This document shows positions 24,570 to 32,465 of a stretch of DNA of 64,000 nucleotides, one piece after another. This DNA is from an uncultured Lachnospiraceae bacterium (GTDB taxonomy: Bacteria > Bacillota > Clostridia > Lachnospirales > Lachnospiraceae). Below the pieces are notes generated by a model. It had not been told where the DNA came from, ran no database searches, and saw nothing but the letters and a program-made list of their open reading frames with translations. A program made the position numbers and the translations under genes. The stretch covers positions 124,001 through 188,000 of the forward strand of contig CACYPS010000003.1 of assembly GCA_902776305.1 (NCBI GenBank), in the 5' to 3' direction. Each line of letters opens with the position of its first letter. Position 1 is the first letter of the stretch.

Positions 24570-25253
24570 ATGAACAGATTCGAATTGATTGAAAAATTAA
24601 GAGAACGCGCCGACATCAATTACGAGGAAGCCGATCAACTGTTAAGCGATACGCAGGACGACCTGATCGCTGCACTCATCATCCTTGAAAAGCAGGGAAG
24701 ACTGAAAGGTATGCAGCAGGGCAGAACAGACAGAATGCCGGGCGCCGACGATGTCAGAACGGAAGCCGGAACAAAAAAGAGCCGGAGAAGTGTGATCGGA
24801 CATGCAGTCCGTACATTCGGAAATTTCATTGCGCATACTACTTTCCACATGGCACACGGTGAGAACGAGATCCTGGTGCTTCCGACATTTGTCTTTGCAC
24901 TGCTTATGCTCTTCTTCTGGCAGACTATCGCACCGCTTATGCTGATTTCCCTGTTCTTTAAAGTGCATTACTTCTTTGACGGAACAGCTTCCACCAAAGC
25001 CGCAAATGACTTCATTGATCAGGCGGAAGAGCTTGCGACCGATTTTGATTTCATGCCGGCCCGCACAAAGAACAATGCCGGTACAGATTCCGCGCAGGCT
25101 GCGACATCTGAGCCTTATCAGGCAGCAGACGGTGAAGCCGACACTTATCAGGGACAGGAAGGCGAGGCCGCCGAGGCACAGACTGCACCGGTCTACGAAA
25201 CATATCCGCCCTATGATCCGGAAATCGAGAATGTTTCCGATCAGGAGTTTTGA
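24570..25253 (+). CDS. UBA/TS-N-like domain membrane protein with DUF4342-like region (paralogue A)
   Basis: 227 residues from the ATG at 24570, chosen for the AAGGAG ribosome site; the longer open frame upstream lacks one. Residues about 5-45 resemble a UBA/TS-N three-helix domain (ADINYEEADQLLSDTQDDLI then AALIILEKQG). A DUF4342-like segment with two hydrophobic helices follows (FVFALLMLFFWQTIAPLMLI), then an acidic Ala/Glu/Tyr-rich tail of about 70 residues. It is a clear paralogue of the next gene, which is joined to a two-component system. Bacterial UBA-like domains of this type are poorly understood; membrane sensing or scaffold function is inference. Confidence 0.72.
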   Translation: MNRFELIEKLRERADINYEEADQLLSDTQDDLIAALIILEKQGRLKGMQQGRTDRMPGADDVRTEAGTKKSRRSVIGHAVRTFGNFIAHTTFHMAHGENEILVLPTFVFALLMLFFWQTIAPLMLISLFFKVHYFFDGTASTKAANDFIDQAEELATDFDFMPARTKNNAGTDSAQAATSEPYQAADGEADTYQGQEGEAAEAQTAPVYETYPPYDPEIENVSDQEF

Positions 25254-25328
25254 TCCCCGTCGCAAAAAATGCACGGTTTAGAATAAATAAAGCAGTAAAG
25301 TGAAGTTCGTCTCAGAACCGGACACTAA

Positions 25329-25371
25329 TCTGCGTCAGAGAATCAGGAACACCCGACGTTCTTGATTCTCT
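25329..25371. repeat. Composite dispersed repeat, short form (TCTGCGTCAGA plus hairpin)
   Basis: TCTGCGTCAGAG leads into a hairpin AGAGAATCAGGAAC / GTTCTTGATTCTCT. The same order (TCTGCGTCAGA, AATCA, GAAC...GTTCTTG) occurs at 55635-55671. Confidence 0.6.
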
Positions 25372-25415
25372 GGCTCTCCGGCACAAATTGTTCGTACGCA
25401 GCACAACATATATTG

Positions 25416-25466
25416 TATAATAAACTAAAACTTCCGGCAGAGTGCTTTATAGCGCCTCGTCGAAAT
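25416..25466 (+). promoter_or_regulatory. Promoter and conserved leader motif, copy A
   Basis: TATAAT (25416-25421), CTAAAACTTCC (25425-25435), 17 bases, then CGCCTCGTCGAAAT (25453-25466). The same blocks in the same order precede the subtilase gene. The CTA...TAG and GCA...TGC pairings in between can form a hairpin in this copy. Confidence 0.5.
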
Positions 25467-25570
25467 ATTTCTTCGCAGGGACACCCTGCTTAAGCAATTA
25501 TTTCGATTCCGGCTTGGCTTGAAAATTTAACAGAAAGTTTTAGTGATAAGCTTAGTGGGAGGACCGTATT

Positions 25571-26119
25571 ATGGATAAGCTGGAAAAAGCCGAAAAAATC
25601 AGGGAATACGCTGGCGTCACTTATGAAGAAGCTTTATCTGCCCTCGAGGCTTCGGGCGAGGATATGTTAGATGCAATGCTCCTCCTCGAGAAACAGGGAA
25701 AAACAACCGGACCCAATCAAAGTTTCTACACGACCACCTATCGGGAGCAGAGCAATTATATTGATGTTCCCGGACAGGTAGAACAGCAGAAACAGGCTGC
25801 ACCTTCCTTCAGGAGGAACGTGGTCGGACTGTTCCGGACAATCATTCGATTTATCCGGTACACATCTTTCATAATATCCCATAAAGAAAAATGCCTGCTC
25901 CGGGTTCCCTCATGGGTCATGGTGCTGGTATTCCTTATCGCATGGAAGGCCGTTCTTCCCGTAGCCGCGGTCGCACTCCTTTTCGGTATCCGCTATTCTT
26001 TTGAAGGCAGCGAGAACACGGAATCTGCCAACAGCTTTCTGCAGGGAGCCGCAGACCTTGCGGAGGAAATAAAGTCAAAAGTTAACGGAAATAATAAAAA
26101 GAAAGGTGACAACACATGA
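25571..26119 (+). CDS. UBA/TS-N-like domain membrane protein with DUF4342 (paralogue B)
   Basis: 182 residues. The N-terminal UBA-like block (VTYEEALSALEASGEDMLDA then MLLLEKQGKT) parallels paralogue A, followed by a DUF4342 region (RNVVGLFRTIIRFIRYTSFI) and two hydrophobic helices (SWVMVLVFLIAWKAVLPVAA). It lacks the acidic tail of paralogue A. Its stop overlaps the response-regulator start by four bases (ATGA), so it is made together with the two-component system and may be an accessory membrane component of that signalling unit. It has a GGGAGG ribosome site and a long leader. Confidence 0.75.
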   Translation: MDKLEKAEKIREYAGVTYEEALSALEASGEDMLDAMLLLEKQGKTTGPNQSFYTTTYREQSNYIDVPGQVEQQKQAAPSFRRNVVGLFRTIIRFIRYTSFIISHKEKCLLRVPSWVMVLVFLIAWKAVLPVAAVALLFGIRYSFEGSENTESANSFLQGAADLAEEIKSKVNGNNKKKGDNT

Positions 26120-26826
26120 GTGCCAGAATTCTTATCGTGGAAGACGAAGAAAAGCTCGCCCGTTTTATTGAGCTTGAACTGGTCCACGAAGGTTACGAAG
26201 TCAAAAAATCCGGAAACGGAAGGGAAGCACTGGATATCGCGCAGGATGAGGATTTCGATCTGATTCTGCTCGATATCATGCTGCCGGGCCTGAACGGGCT
26301 TGAAGTCCTTCGCCGTCTGCAGAAGGTGAAACAGGTTCCCGTTATCCTTCTGACGGCGAGGGATGCTGTAAATGACAAGGTTGCAGGTCTCGATGCAGGT
26401 GCGGTCGACTATATCACCAAGCCGTTTGCAATCGAGGAACTGCTCGCCCGGATCCGCGTAGCCTTAAAAATCCATGCTCCGAAAAAAGAGCCTTCCAAGG
26501 AAGCCGACGTGCACGAAGAGGGGACGATCACATGGGGCAGCCTCGTTATGAACATTCCCTCCCACACCGTCAGATATAACGGGCATGAAATATTCCTTAC
26601 AAACAGAGAATTTCTGATGCTCAGGACACTCCTTGAGAACCAGAATATTGTTCTGAGCAGGGACACGCTGCTCAACAGGGTTTGCGGATATGATTTCATC
26701 GGTGAGACCAACATCGTTGACGTCTATATCCGCTATCTGCGTTCGAAAATAGATAACGTATTTCAAGTTAAAATGATTCATACCGTCAGAGGTGTCGGCT
26801 ATGTCATCAAATCAGACCATACCTGA
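26116..26826 (+). CDS. OmpR/PhoB-type response regulator
   Basis: 236 residues. The receiver domain (1-120) has the acidic pocket (VEDEEK), phospho-acceptor D53 in LILLDIMLPGLNG, Thr80 in VILLTARD and Lys102 in YITKPFA. The C-terminal winged helix (about 135-235) shows LTNREFLMLRTLLENQNIVL and VDVYIRYLRSKID. It is a DNA-binding activator or repressor controlled by the sensor kinase directly downstream, with which it overlaps by 26 bases. Confidence 0.94.
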   Translation: MSARILIVEDEEKLARFIELELVHEGYEVKKSGNGREALDIAQDEDFDLILLDIMLPGLNGLEVLRRLQKVKQVPVILLTARDAVNDKVAGLDAGAVDYITKPFAIEELLARIRVALKIHAPKKEPSKEADVHEEGTITWGSLVMNIPSHTVRYNGHEIFLTNREFLMLRTLLENQNIVLSRDTLLNRVCGYDFIGETNIVDVYIRYLRSKIDNVFQVKMIHTVRGVGYVIKSDHT

Positions 26827-28111
26827 GAAAAGGCGTACTTCCGATCAGACCACAAAAATGACTTCCATCACGAGAAGACTGCATTGGTACCTTATTTCCA
26901 AAGTGTTCCTCCGTAATATCCTTACCGACCTGTTATTTTTTGTACTGGCCTGTATCGGATGGTGTGCAATAACCGAATACTACAAAATCGGATTCCTGTC
27001 CGTCAGCTTAATGCGGAGTATCACCTTACTGCCTGAAACCTTATCGCCGGTCTACCGGGTCGTAAGCCCTGAAGGCGCATTGCTTCTCAGTGTACAGGCA
27101 GGAATACCCTTCCTGATCATTATTTCCGTCACGACGGGACTTTTTGTGCTGCAGCTTTTCGGGCAGATCTTCAGCTACTTTGCGGAAGACAGAAGAATCC
27201 GGCGGCTCCTCTCCCCCATCAATGAGATAGCTCTCAAAGCAGATGAACTGAGCCGCCTGTCCTTCTCCGAGGATAAATATCAGGAAATCGAAAAAGCGCT
27301 GGAAAACATCCGGCCGGATCAGGTCACGGACAATAAGCCTCTGTCTTTCCACGATTCGGATCTCACAGGTGTGGAAGCAGCCATGAATAATCTTCTTCTC
27401 AGAATGCGCGACAGCTACCGACAGCAGGCACAATTCGTGAACGATGCATCCCATGAGCTGCGTACTCCGATTGCGGTCATACAGGGTTATGCCAATCTTC
27501 TCGACCGCTGGGGCAAATCAGATCAGCAGACTCTCGAAGAAGGCATCAGTGCCATTAAGAATGAAGCAGATCACATGAATCATCTGGTCGAACAGCTGCT
27601 CTTTCTGGCCAGAGGCGACAGCGGAAAAACTACTCTCAATCTCACCGAAGCGGACGCATGCGACCTGATCCGGGAAGTCTATGAGGAATCCTTTATGATC
27701 GATGAAGCGCATCGCTACCGTCTGAATGTTCCGGATCGGCGGATTCCGATTACTGCCGATACAGGCCTTCTCAAGCAGGCTGTGCGGATTCTTACAGACA
27801 ATGCCGCAAAGTACACGCCGGAGGGGGAGGATATCATACTCTCTGCAGGTTTGACAGGTGCAGGGGCGCCGTATCTTCAGGTACAGGATACAGGTGTCGG
27901 CATAGCGGAATCAGAGATTCCTCTCATCTTCGATCGTTTCTATCGTTCGGATGAAGTCCGCTCCAGCGCAGGCACCGGCCTTGGCCTTTCCATTGCCAAA
28001 TGGATCGTCGATAAGCATGACGGACATTTTGAGGTCCTCACCAGACCGACTCTGGGGACCAGGATCCGTATCGTGTTAGATACCGCAAGGCCGGAGGGAA
28101 CCGCTGCGTGA
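26801..28111 (+). CDS. Membrane sensor histidine kinase
   Basis: 436 residues from the ATG at 26801, six bases after AGAGG; a GTG nine bases upstream is possible. Two transmembrane helices (about 30-55 and 100-125) flank a short extracytoplasmic loop of about 45 residues. A HAMP-like linker follows, then HisKA with phospho-acceptor H218 (ASHELRTPIAVIQGYAN). The ATP-binding boxes come next: N-box (ILTDNAAKYTPEG), G1 (VQDTGVGIAESE), F-box (IFDRFYRSDE) and G2 (GTGLGLSIAKWIV). The overlap with the regulator gene ensures matched synthesis. The signal is unknown; the coupled UBA/DUF4342 protein is a candidate partner. Confidence 0.93.
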   Translation: MSSNQTIPEKRRTSDQTTKMTSITRRLHWYLISKVFLRNILTDLLFFVLACIGWCAITEYYKIGFLSVSLMRSITLLPETLSPVYRVVSPEGALLLSVQAGIPFLIIISVTTGLFVLQLFGQIFSYFAEDRRIRRLLSPINEIALKADELSRLSFSEDKYQEIEKALENIRPDQVTDNKPLSFHDSDLTGVEAAMNNLLLRMRDSYRQQAQFVNDASHELRTPIAVIQGYANLLDRWGKSDQQTLEEGISAIKNEADHMNHLVEQLLFLARGDSGKTTLNLTEADACDLIREVYEESFMIDEAHRYRLNVPDRRIPITADTGLLKQAVRILTDNAAKYTPEGEDIILSAGLTGAGAPYLQVQDTGVGIAESEIPLIFDRFYRSDEVRSSAGTGLGLSIAKWIVDKHDGHFEVLTRPTLGTRIRIVLDTARPEGTAA

Positions 28112-28113
28112 TA

Positions 28114-28184
28114 CGGAGCATTATGCTCGAGCAGCAGAACCGCTGCGTGTCCGGAGCATTATGCTCGAGCAGCAGAACCGCTGC
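28114..28184. repeat. 38-bp tandem repeat after the histidine kinase gene
   Basis: Two copies of a 33-base block starting CGGAGCATTATGCTCG (28114-28146 and 28152-28184), period 38, differing only in the short joint. Each holds the palindrome GAGCATTATGCTC. The joint motif AACCGCTGCGTG also ends the kinase gene, so the repeat seems to have grown from the coding 3' end. Confidence 0.75.
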
Positions 28185-28246
28185 ACAAACGATACCGGTT
28201 CTTTTAAACCGAGAGAAGCTGTGCTATCAGCAGCGTCGACTACTTT

Positions 28247-29155
28247 TCAATCCGTATAGACAGAGTTTGCGCCGTACTCTGCCTGTTCCTCGGTAAATCC
28301 GTCATACATGAGCTGATCCACCAGCTCTTCTTTTGAGAACGCCATATACTTCATATAGCTCTCCGCACTGCGGGCGGCCTGTTCGTTCCAGTCCGCACCG
28401 CATGCGTCGACAGCCGCGACTGACTCTTCCTCGGAGTATCCCTGGTATTTCAGCATATCCACAAGTCCGCTGTATGAATAGGGTGTATATTTCAGAAAAG
28501 AGATCGCTGCGTCCTTGGCCTGCTCTCCCGTATCGATCTCCGAGTTAGCAACTCCGTATTCGGCTTGTTCGAGGGTAAAACCTTCGTAAACAAGCTGGTC
28601 CACAAGCCCGTCTTTGGAAAATGCGGAGTACTCCAGATAAGACTTCGCCTTATACGCAGCCTGCTCATTCCAGTCCGCCTCACAGTGTTCGACGGCGTAC
28701 GCCGCATCCTCCTCGGAAAATCCGTTATAAACCAGCTGCTTAATCAGGCCTTTGGCGGAGAATGCATCGTAGCTGAGATACTCTTTCGCCTTACGGAGTG
28801 CATTTGCCTGTCCGTCTGTGAGGGTCTCCTGAGAGGCAGCCTGCGCATTTTCCTTCTCATTTTTTTCCGCGTCTTCCCCGGCATCCCTCTTTCCGGCAGC
28901 CCCTTCCGTTATTTCAGACTCCCCTGAAGATTGAGCATCCTTTTTTTCGACGCTGTCTCCCGGATTTTTTGCCCCTGAACCTTTTTCGGTGTCCTGAGCA
29001 GACGCTTTTCCTGCCTCTGTGCGTGTGGCGACGGATGCATCCGCCGGAGTCTTAGCGCTATCGGTATTTCCTGCACAGGCGCAGAGGATGAGGGCGGCAC
29101 AAGATGCAGTGAGTGCCAGCCTGATGAAACCATATGCTTTTTTTCCATTGAACAT
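28247..29155 (-). CDS. Ltp-family lipoprotein with four tandem Ltp repeats
   Basis: 302 residues from the ATG at 29155 (AAAGGAGG upstream). A lipoprotein signal peptide ends in the lipobox LCAC (ALILCACAGN), so the mature protein is lipid-anchored. A low-complexity Ala/Glu/Lys/Ser linker spans about 30-115. Four repeats of about 45 residues fill the C-terminus, each of the form A-x2-YL-x-Y-x-AFS-x2-GLI/VxQLxYxGF-x3-EA (for example AKEYLSYDAFSAKGLIKQLV). This is the host cell surface-exposed lipoprotein (Ltp) domain. Phage TP-J34 Ltp blocks DNA injection of superinfecting phage, so a phage-exclusion role is possible, but chromosomal members are untested. Confidence 0.88.
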   Translation of the reverse strand: MFNGKKAYGFIRLALTASCAALILCACAGNTDSAKTPADASVATRTEAGKASAQDTEKGSGAKNPGDSVEKKDAQSSGESEITEGAAGKRDAGEDAEKNEKENAQAASQETLTDGQANALRKAKEYLSYDAFSAKGLIKQLVYNGFSEEDAAYAVEHCEADWNEQAAYKAKSYLEYSAFSKDGLVDQLVYEGFTLEQAEYGVANSEIDTGEQAKDAAISFLKYTPYSYSGLVDMLKYQGYSEEESVAAVDACGADWNEQAARSAESYMKYMAFSKEELVDQLMYDGFTEEQAEYGANSVYTD

Positions 29156-29595
29156 AAAAACCTCCTTTTGTTGTAGTGTGCTGTCTGTTGTGGAAGTAAT
29201 ACGCCGCGAAGTTTGATATTCAGCCCGCGGTCTGCAGATCAAGGTGCATCTCACGCTAAGGCAAATTTATACACGCCGCCTGCGGATCAAGGTGCATCTT
29301 CCACTGAAATGTTTTGAAAAAAGGGGAAAAATGTGCGAACGCACGATAAGAATTCTTATGTATGGATTGTAGCAACCAAGCCATCGGATTTTCAACCGGA
29401 AATTTCCACGAAAAGCAAGTGCTTTTTTTATGCATATTATTGAATCATCATTAAGATTTCATTTTATATTTGTTCAAAAGGTTTAATAAATAAAGATTTT
29501 TAGATTATCCTGTGCTACAATAGATGACAGGTGGGCAGCGTGGTTCGAAGTATACACGCTTCCTCAAACTCAATATTAGAAAAGGAGATAACACT
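29156..29595. other. Divergent intergenic region with promoters and a direct repeat
   Basis: 440 bases without a credible gene. A minus-strand promoter TTGAAA (29390-29395), 18-base spacer, TACAAT (29366-29371) serves the lipoprotein. Its leader contains a 20-base direct repeat with one mismatch, CTGCRGATCAAGGTGCATCT (29232-29251, 29280-29299). A TGCTACAAT extended -10 (hexamer 29516-29521) serves the DUF937 gene. AAAGCAAGTGCTTTTTTT near 29413-29430 is a small hairpin with a T-run. Confidence 0.6.
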
Positions 29596-30156
29596 ATGAA
29601 CTTATTATCACTTCTTCTCACTTCTATGCTGGCACCGTCATCCGTGAATTCACTCGAACAGAAAACCAACGTTTCGAGTGCTCTGATCAGAAAGCTTCTT
29701 CCGCTGGCCATTCCGCTCCTCATCAAGGCTATGACCACGAATGCATCCAACCAGAGCGGAGCTCTTTCCCTGCTCGGCGCGCTCTCACAGCATAAGTCCA
29801 CCAATACAATGGACGACCAGATCAAGACAGCGGATACACAGGATGGAAAGAAAATCGTCGGCCACATTCTCGGAAACGATTACGATAATGCAATAGGACA
29901 GCTCTCACGTCAGACCGGAATGGAGACCAGTCAGGTCGCTTCCGTTCTTGCAGCACTCGCTCCCGCACTTCTCTCCGGTGTTTCCGCAGCCAACACACAG
30001 GCCGCAAAGCCGGCACAGACAAGCGGTCTCGACCTCGGCAGCCTTCTCGGCATGTTCGGCGGCGTTGCTCCGCAGCAGGCTCAGACACAGGAATCTTCAG
30101 CGAAGGATATGAACGGAATGGCTCTTCTCAGTCTTCTGTCTGCGCTCAGCAAATAA
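29596..30156 (+). CDS. DUF937-family protein
   Basis: 186 residues from the ATG at 29596 (AAAGGAG upstream). It has the DUF937/YidB pattern: repeated amphipathic Leu/Ala-rich helices (VSSALIRKLLPLAIPLLIKA, NQSGALSLLGALSQH), a central GKKIVGHILGNDYDNAI and a second helical set (VASVLAALAPALLSGVSAAN), ending in a Gln/Ala-rich linker and a short LLSLLSALSK helix. No signal peptide or catalytic motif is seen. The family has no assigned function; a helical, possibly self-assembling protein is all that can be said. Confidence 0.82.
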   Translation: MNLLSLLLTSMLAPSSVNSLEQKTNVSSALIRKLLPLAIPLLIKAMTTNASNQSGALSLLGALSQHKSTNTMDDQIKTADTQDGKKIVGHILGNDYDNAIGQLSRQTGMETSQVASVLAALAPALLSGVSAANTQAAKPAQTSGLDLGSLLGMFGGVAPQQAQTQESSAKDMNGMALLSLLSALSK

Positions 30157-30464
30157 TTGCTCACGATTCACGTCGCATGAACGGGCGATTGTTCAAGTCC
30201 CGCCCGCAAATCATGCGCGAAGTCGGTCAGTATCACTGACAAAAGCATCAGAGATGAAAAAACCTCCATGACAGGCTCATGCTGCATGGAGGTTTATTTA
30301 TGTCTTTTTTTGGATGCGAAGAACTGCTCGCCGTTATTTCAGTAAGACCGAAGTGAAACGAAGATCTGCTCGCCGTTATTTCAGTGAGACCGAAGTGAAA
30401 CGAAGAACTGCTCGCCGCTTTTTCAGTGAGACCGAAATGAAACGAAGAACCGCACGCCGCTAAT
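30157..30464. other. Intergenic region with terminator and tandem repeats
   Basis: 308 bases between convergent genes, containing a terminator (30261-30299) and most of a 42-bp tandem repeat array (30318-30470). No gene is seen. Confidence 0.7.
30261..30299 (+). terminator. Intrinsic terminator downstream of the DUF937 gene
   Basis: AACCTCCATG (30261-30270) pairs with CATGGAGGTT (30285-30294), followed by a T-rich stretch. The stem is symmetrical, with A-rich sequence upstream, so it could also act on the other strand. Confidence 0.75.
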
Positions 30465-30470
30465 TCAGTG
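30318..30470. repeat. 42-bp tandem repeat array overlapping a gene end
   Basis: Units begin GAAGAACTGCTCGCCG at 30318, 30360, 30402 and 30444 (the last partial), with about 90% identity. Every unit contains TTCAGTRAGACCGAARTG. The partial fourth unit covers the stop codon of the membrane-protein gene at 30465, so the array looks like an outward amplification of that gene's 3' end. Confidence 0.85.
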
Positions 30471-31397
30471 ACGCGGCGGCCTCCCCATAGGAGGAGCAGG
30501 TATATTCACATTCAGGATGACCTGTATCAGCCACACGAAAAACAGGAGAACAATGATGGGAATAAGGCAGGATGTGACGATCATGACTGCCAGTGCTTCC
30601 ATCATGTTGTTTAGCATGTTCTTAAACTCGTCAATTTTGACTTCTACGCCATTTACGGTACTGTCAAAAGCATCCTGAACAGTATTGGTCACAGTCTCGG
30701 AAGCATCTGAGAAGATATGCCACCATGGCCTGTCTTCTGCCTGGCTCTCGTCACTTCCCGATTCCTGTTGGCCTGTGCCGGTCGTTCCTTCTGCAGCAGC
30801 CGCTTCCCCTGAAACTGAAGACTCATCCGTGGCGCCGACCGCTTCCTCTATACTGTCCGTCACCGATTCGGTCGCCTGCATCGCCTGGTTCATTGTGATT
30901 TCAATAGACTCACTGTATGTTCTCTCGATCATGCCCGATACACCAACGCTCGCAGGAATGACCAGAACAATCGCCAACCCGAACAAAATCAGTTTTTTCG
31001 CTATCTGATCGAGACCCCTCCGGGGCATCAGTGCATGAAGGGACTGGACCACACAGCCCATGGGAACAAGTATATAAAACGTCGCGTAACCGGTGATTGT
31101 CAGCAGATACTTCTCCAGATATATCGCACAGATCACGATAATAAAATAGGAACTCACATCAGCCAGCTTATCGGCAATCGGAGTCATAACATCACCCGGT
31201 ATCAGCGTGATAGCGGCAGACGCTCCCGTGGAAACAGCAGCGAGCTGCATGACAGTCGCCTTTTTCTCATCCAGAGACGCGATTGTTCCCGCATGGAAAG
31301 CGACCGATGATGCAAATCTCGCGATGACCAGGATTGAAAGCAGCGCAACGATGAGCGGCGCAACGACCAGTATCACTTTTTTGGTCTTATCATCCAT
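30465..31397 (-). CDS. Membrane protein of unknown function
   Basis: 310 residues. It has about five hydrophobic segments: 8-28, about 95-115, about 140-165 (LILFGLAIVLVIPASVGVSG) and a long C-terminal one (LAVMIVTSCLIPIIVLLFFV, then WLIQVILNV). A polar, acidic Ser/Glu/Gly-rich central region (about 190-225) and an amphipathic Thr/Asn/Val stretch lie between. The tail is IPAPPMGRPPRH. I do not recognise a family. Its start (GAAGGAGG) is 15 bases from the stop of the ArAE-like gene, so the two form an operon. Confidence 0.75.
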   Translation of the reverse strand: MDDKTKKVILVVAPLIVALLSILVIARFASSVAFHAGTIASLDEKKATVMQLAAVSTGASAAITLIPGDVMTPIADKLADVSSYFIIVICAIYLEKYLLTITGYATFYILVPMGCVVQSLHALMPRRGLDQIAKKLILFGLAIVLVIPASVGVSGMIERTYSESIEITMNQAMQATESVTDSIEEAVGATDESSVSGEAAAAEGTTGTGQQESGSDESQAEDRPWWHIFSDASETVTNTVQDAFDSTVNGVEVKIDEFKNMLNNMMEALAVMIVTSCLIPIIVLLFFVWLIQVILNVNIPAPPMGRPPRH

Positions 31398-31412
31398 ATG
31401 AGTAACCTCCTT

Positions 31413-32465
31413 CTATTTTCGTTTCAGATAATCCCATTTCGACTTTTTCTCGTTTCCGGATACACGTATATGACCGGCTGCTCCGGAATCGATGAACCTC
31501 TTCTTGGTATTCAGGAAATCCTGAAGATCCATGAGAACGTGGAACAGGACCGCCCTGCTCTCGAACTCCTCACGCGTAGCCGGCAGCTTCTCCTTCCTCA
31601 TCCGTTCGAAGACCTTGTTCAGGTTCTCGATCTGCTGGTCCGGCACATTCATTTCCGTAACAAAGGCACGAAGGTAATGTATATATTCAATGATTATCTT
31701 GCACTGTTTAGGTATGTACCTGATTTTGGTGAGCTCCTCATGGAGATTGATCAGGATCATGCACTGAGACCTTCTCATTTGGAAGTATTTTACATAGTAT
31801 CTGGCATCGTTTTCAAAGCTGTTTCCCTCATATTCCGAAGCCCGCATGATACATTTTTCAAGATAGTTCATAAGATCATCAAGCAGGGGCCATACATCGT
31901 TGTCATCCCCCTGCGTATGCAGATACTCTGCCATCTCATCCAGCACGTCCTGCATCTTCTTCTGAACTTCCTCTATATCTTTTACAAGTTCATCTTTAAC
32001 TCGGTCAGTATTACGGAAAAAGTTGAAAATGATGGCGAATGTCATACCCGTGAGTACGATATAAAACTCATTTATAATAATGTCTGTCGTGAAATTCTCG
32101 ACACTCAGAAAATGACAACCCGCGACGACGTTGGCAGACAGGGCAGCCCCCCATCCGTACATCTCACTGAACACCACCGTCACGAAAATGTATATACCGA
32201 ATGCGACCCACTGACTGCTTATATGATGAAAGGTGATCCACGCAGCCACAAATGTGACGCCAAAGCTCAAAAAACGTGCCACGGAAAGCTTCAGTGTATC
32301 CTTTTTAGTGGTCAGCATGGAGAACAGACAGATGACTCCCGCCTGAGTCGAAAACTGCAGCTTCATCAGATCCGCGGCATAAATTGATAGGCTGCTGGCG
32401 AGGGCGAGGCGGGCAGCATAGATTACCCAATGTTTCCAGCCGTTCTTAATTTTGGTCAGCATCAT
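31413..32465 (-). CDS. Aromatic acid exporter (ArAE/FUSC-like) family protein
   Basis: 350 residues. The N-terminal half (about 15-150) has the six-helix pattern of DUF939/ArAE proteins (AARLALASSLSIYAADLMKL, FSTQAGVICLFSMLTTKKDT). The C-terminal half is soluble and helical, with an amphipathic Asp/Glu/Met-rich region (VEEVQKKM-like) and YHYLRAFV-like segments, typical of clostridial members. Related proteins export hydroxylated aromatic acids; the substrate here is unknown. It is co-transcribed with the unknown membrane protein downstream. Confidence 0.8.
   Translation of the reverse strand: MMLTKIKNGWKHWVIYAARLALASSLSIYAADLMKLQFSTQAGVICLFSMLTTKKDTLKLSVARFLSFGVTFVAAWITFHHISSQWVAFGIYIFVTVVFSEMYGWGAALSANVVAGCHFLSVENFTTDIIINEFYIVLTGMTFAIIFNFFRNTDRVKDELVKDIEEVQKKMQDVLDEMAEYLHTQGDDNDVWPLLDDLMNYLEKCIMRASEYEGNSFENDARYYVKYFQMRRSQCMILINLHEELTKIRYIPKQCKIIIEYIHYLRAFVTEMNVPDQQIENLNKVFERMRKEKLPATREEFESRAVLFHVLMDLQDFLNTKKRFIDSGAAGHIRVSGNEKKSKWDYLKRK

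Larger units (their letters stand above)
25254..25570. other. Intergenic region between the two UBA-like genes
   Basis: 317 bases. It holds a composite repeat hairpin (25329-25371), a TATAAT -10 (25416-25421) and a 150-base leader. The leader contains a motif shared with the subtilase leader (25425-25466) and an ACTAAAACTT/AAGTTTTAGT long-range pairing that frames the whole leader. Confidence 0.6.

Noticed and set aside
25416-25560. c-di-GMP or other known riboswitch in the leader before the DUF4342 gene
   Set aside because: No conserved GNRA/tetraloop-receptor or other known aptamer core is visible; only the motif shared with the subtilase leader remains.
30318-30470. Possible CRISPR array
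   Set aside because: The 42-bp units are directly contiguous with no unique spacers, and no cas gene is in the window.
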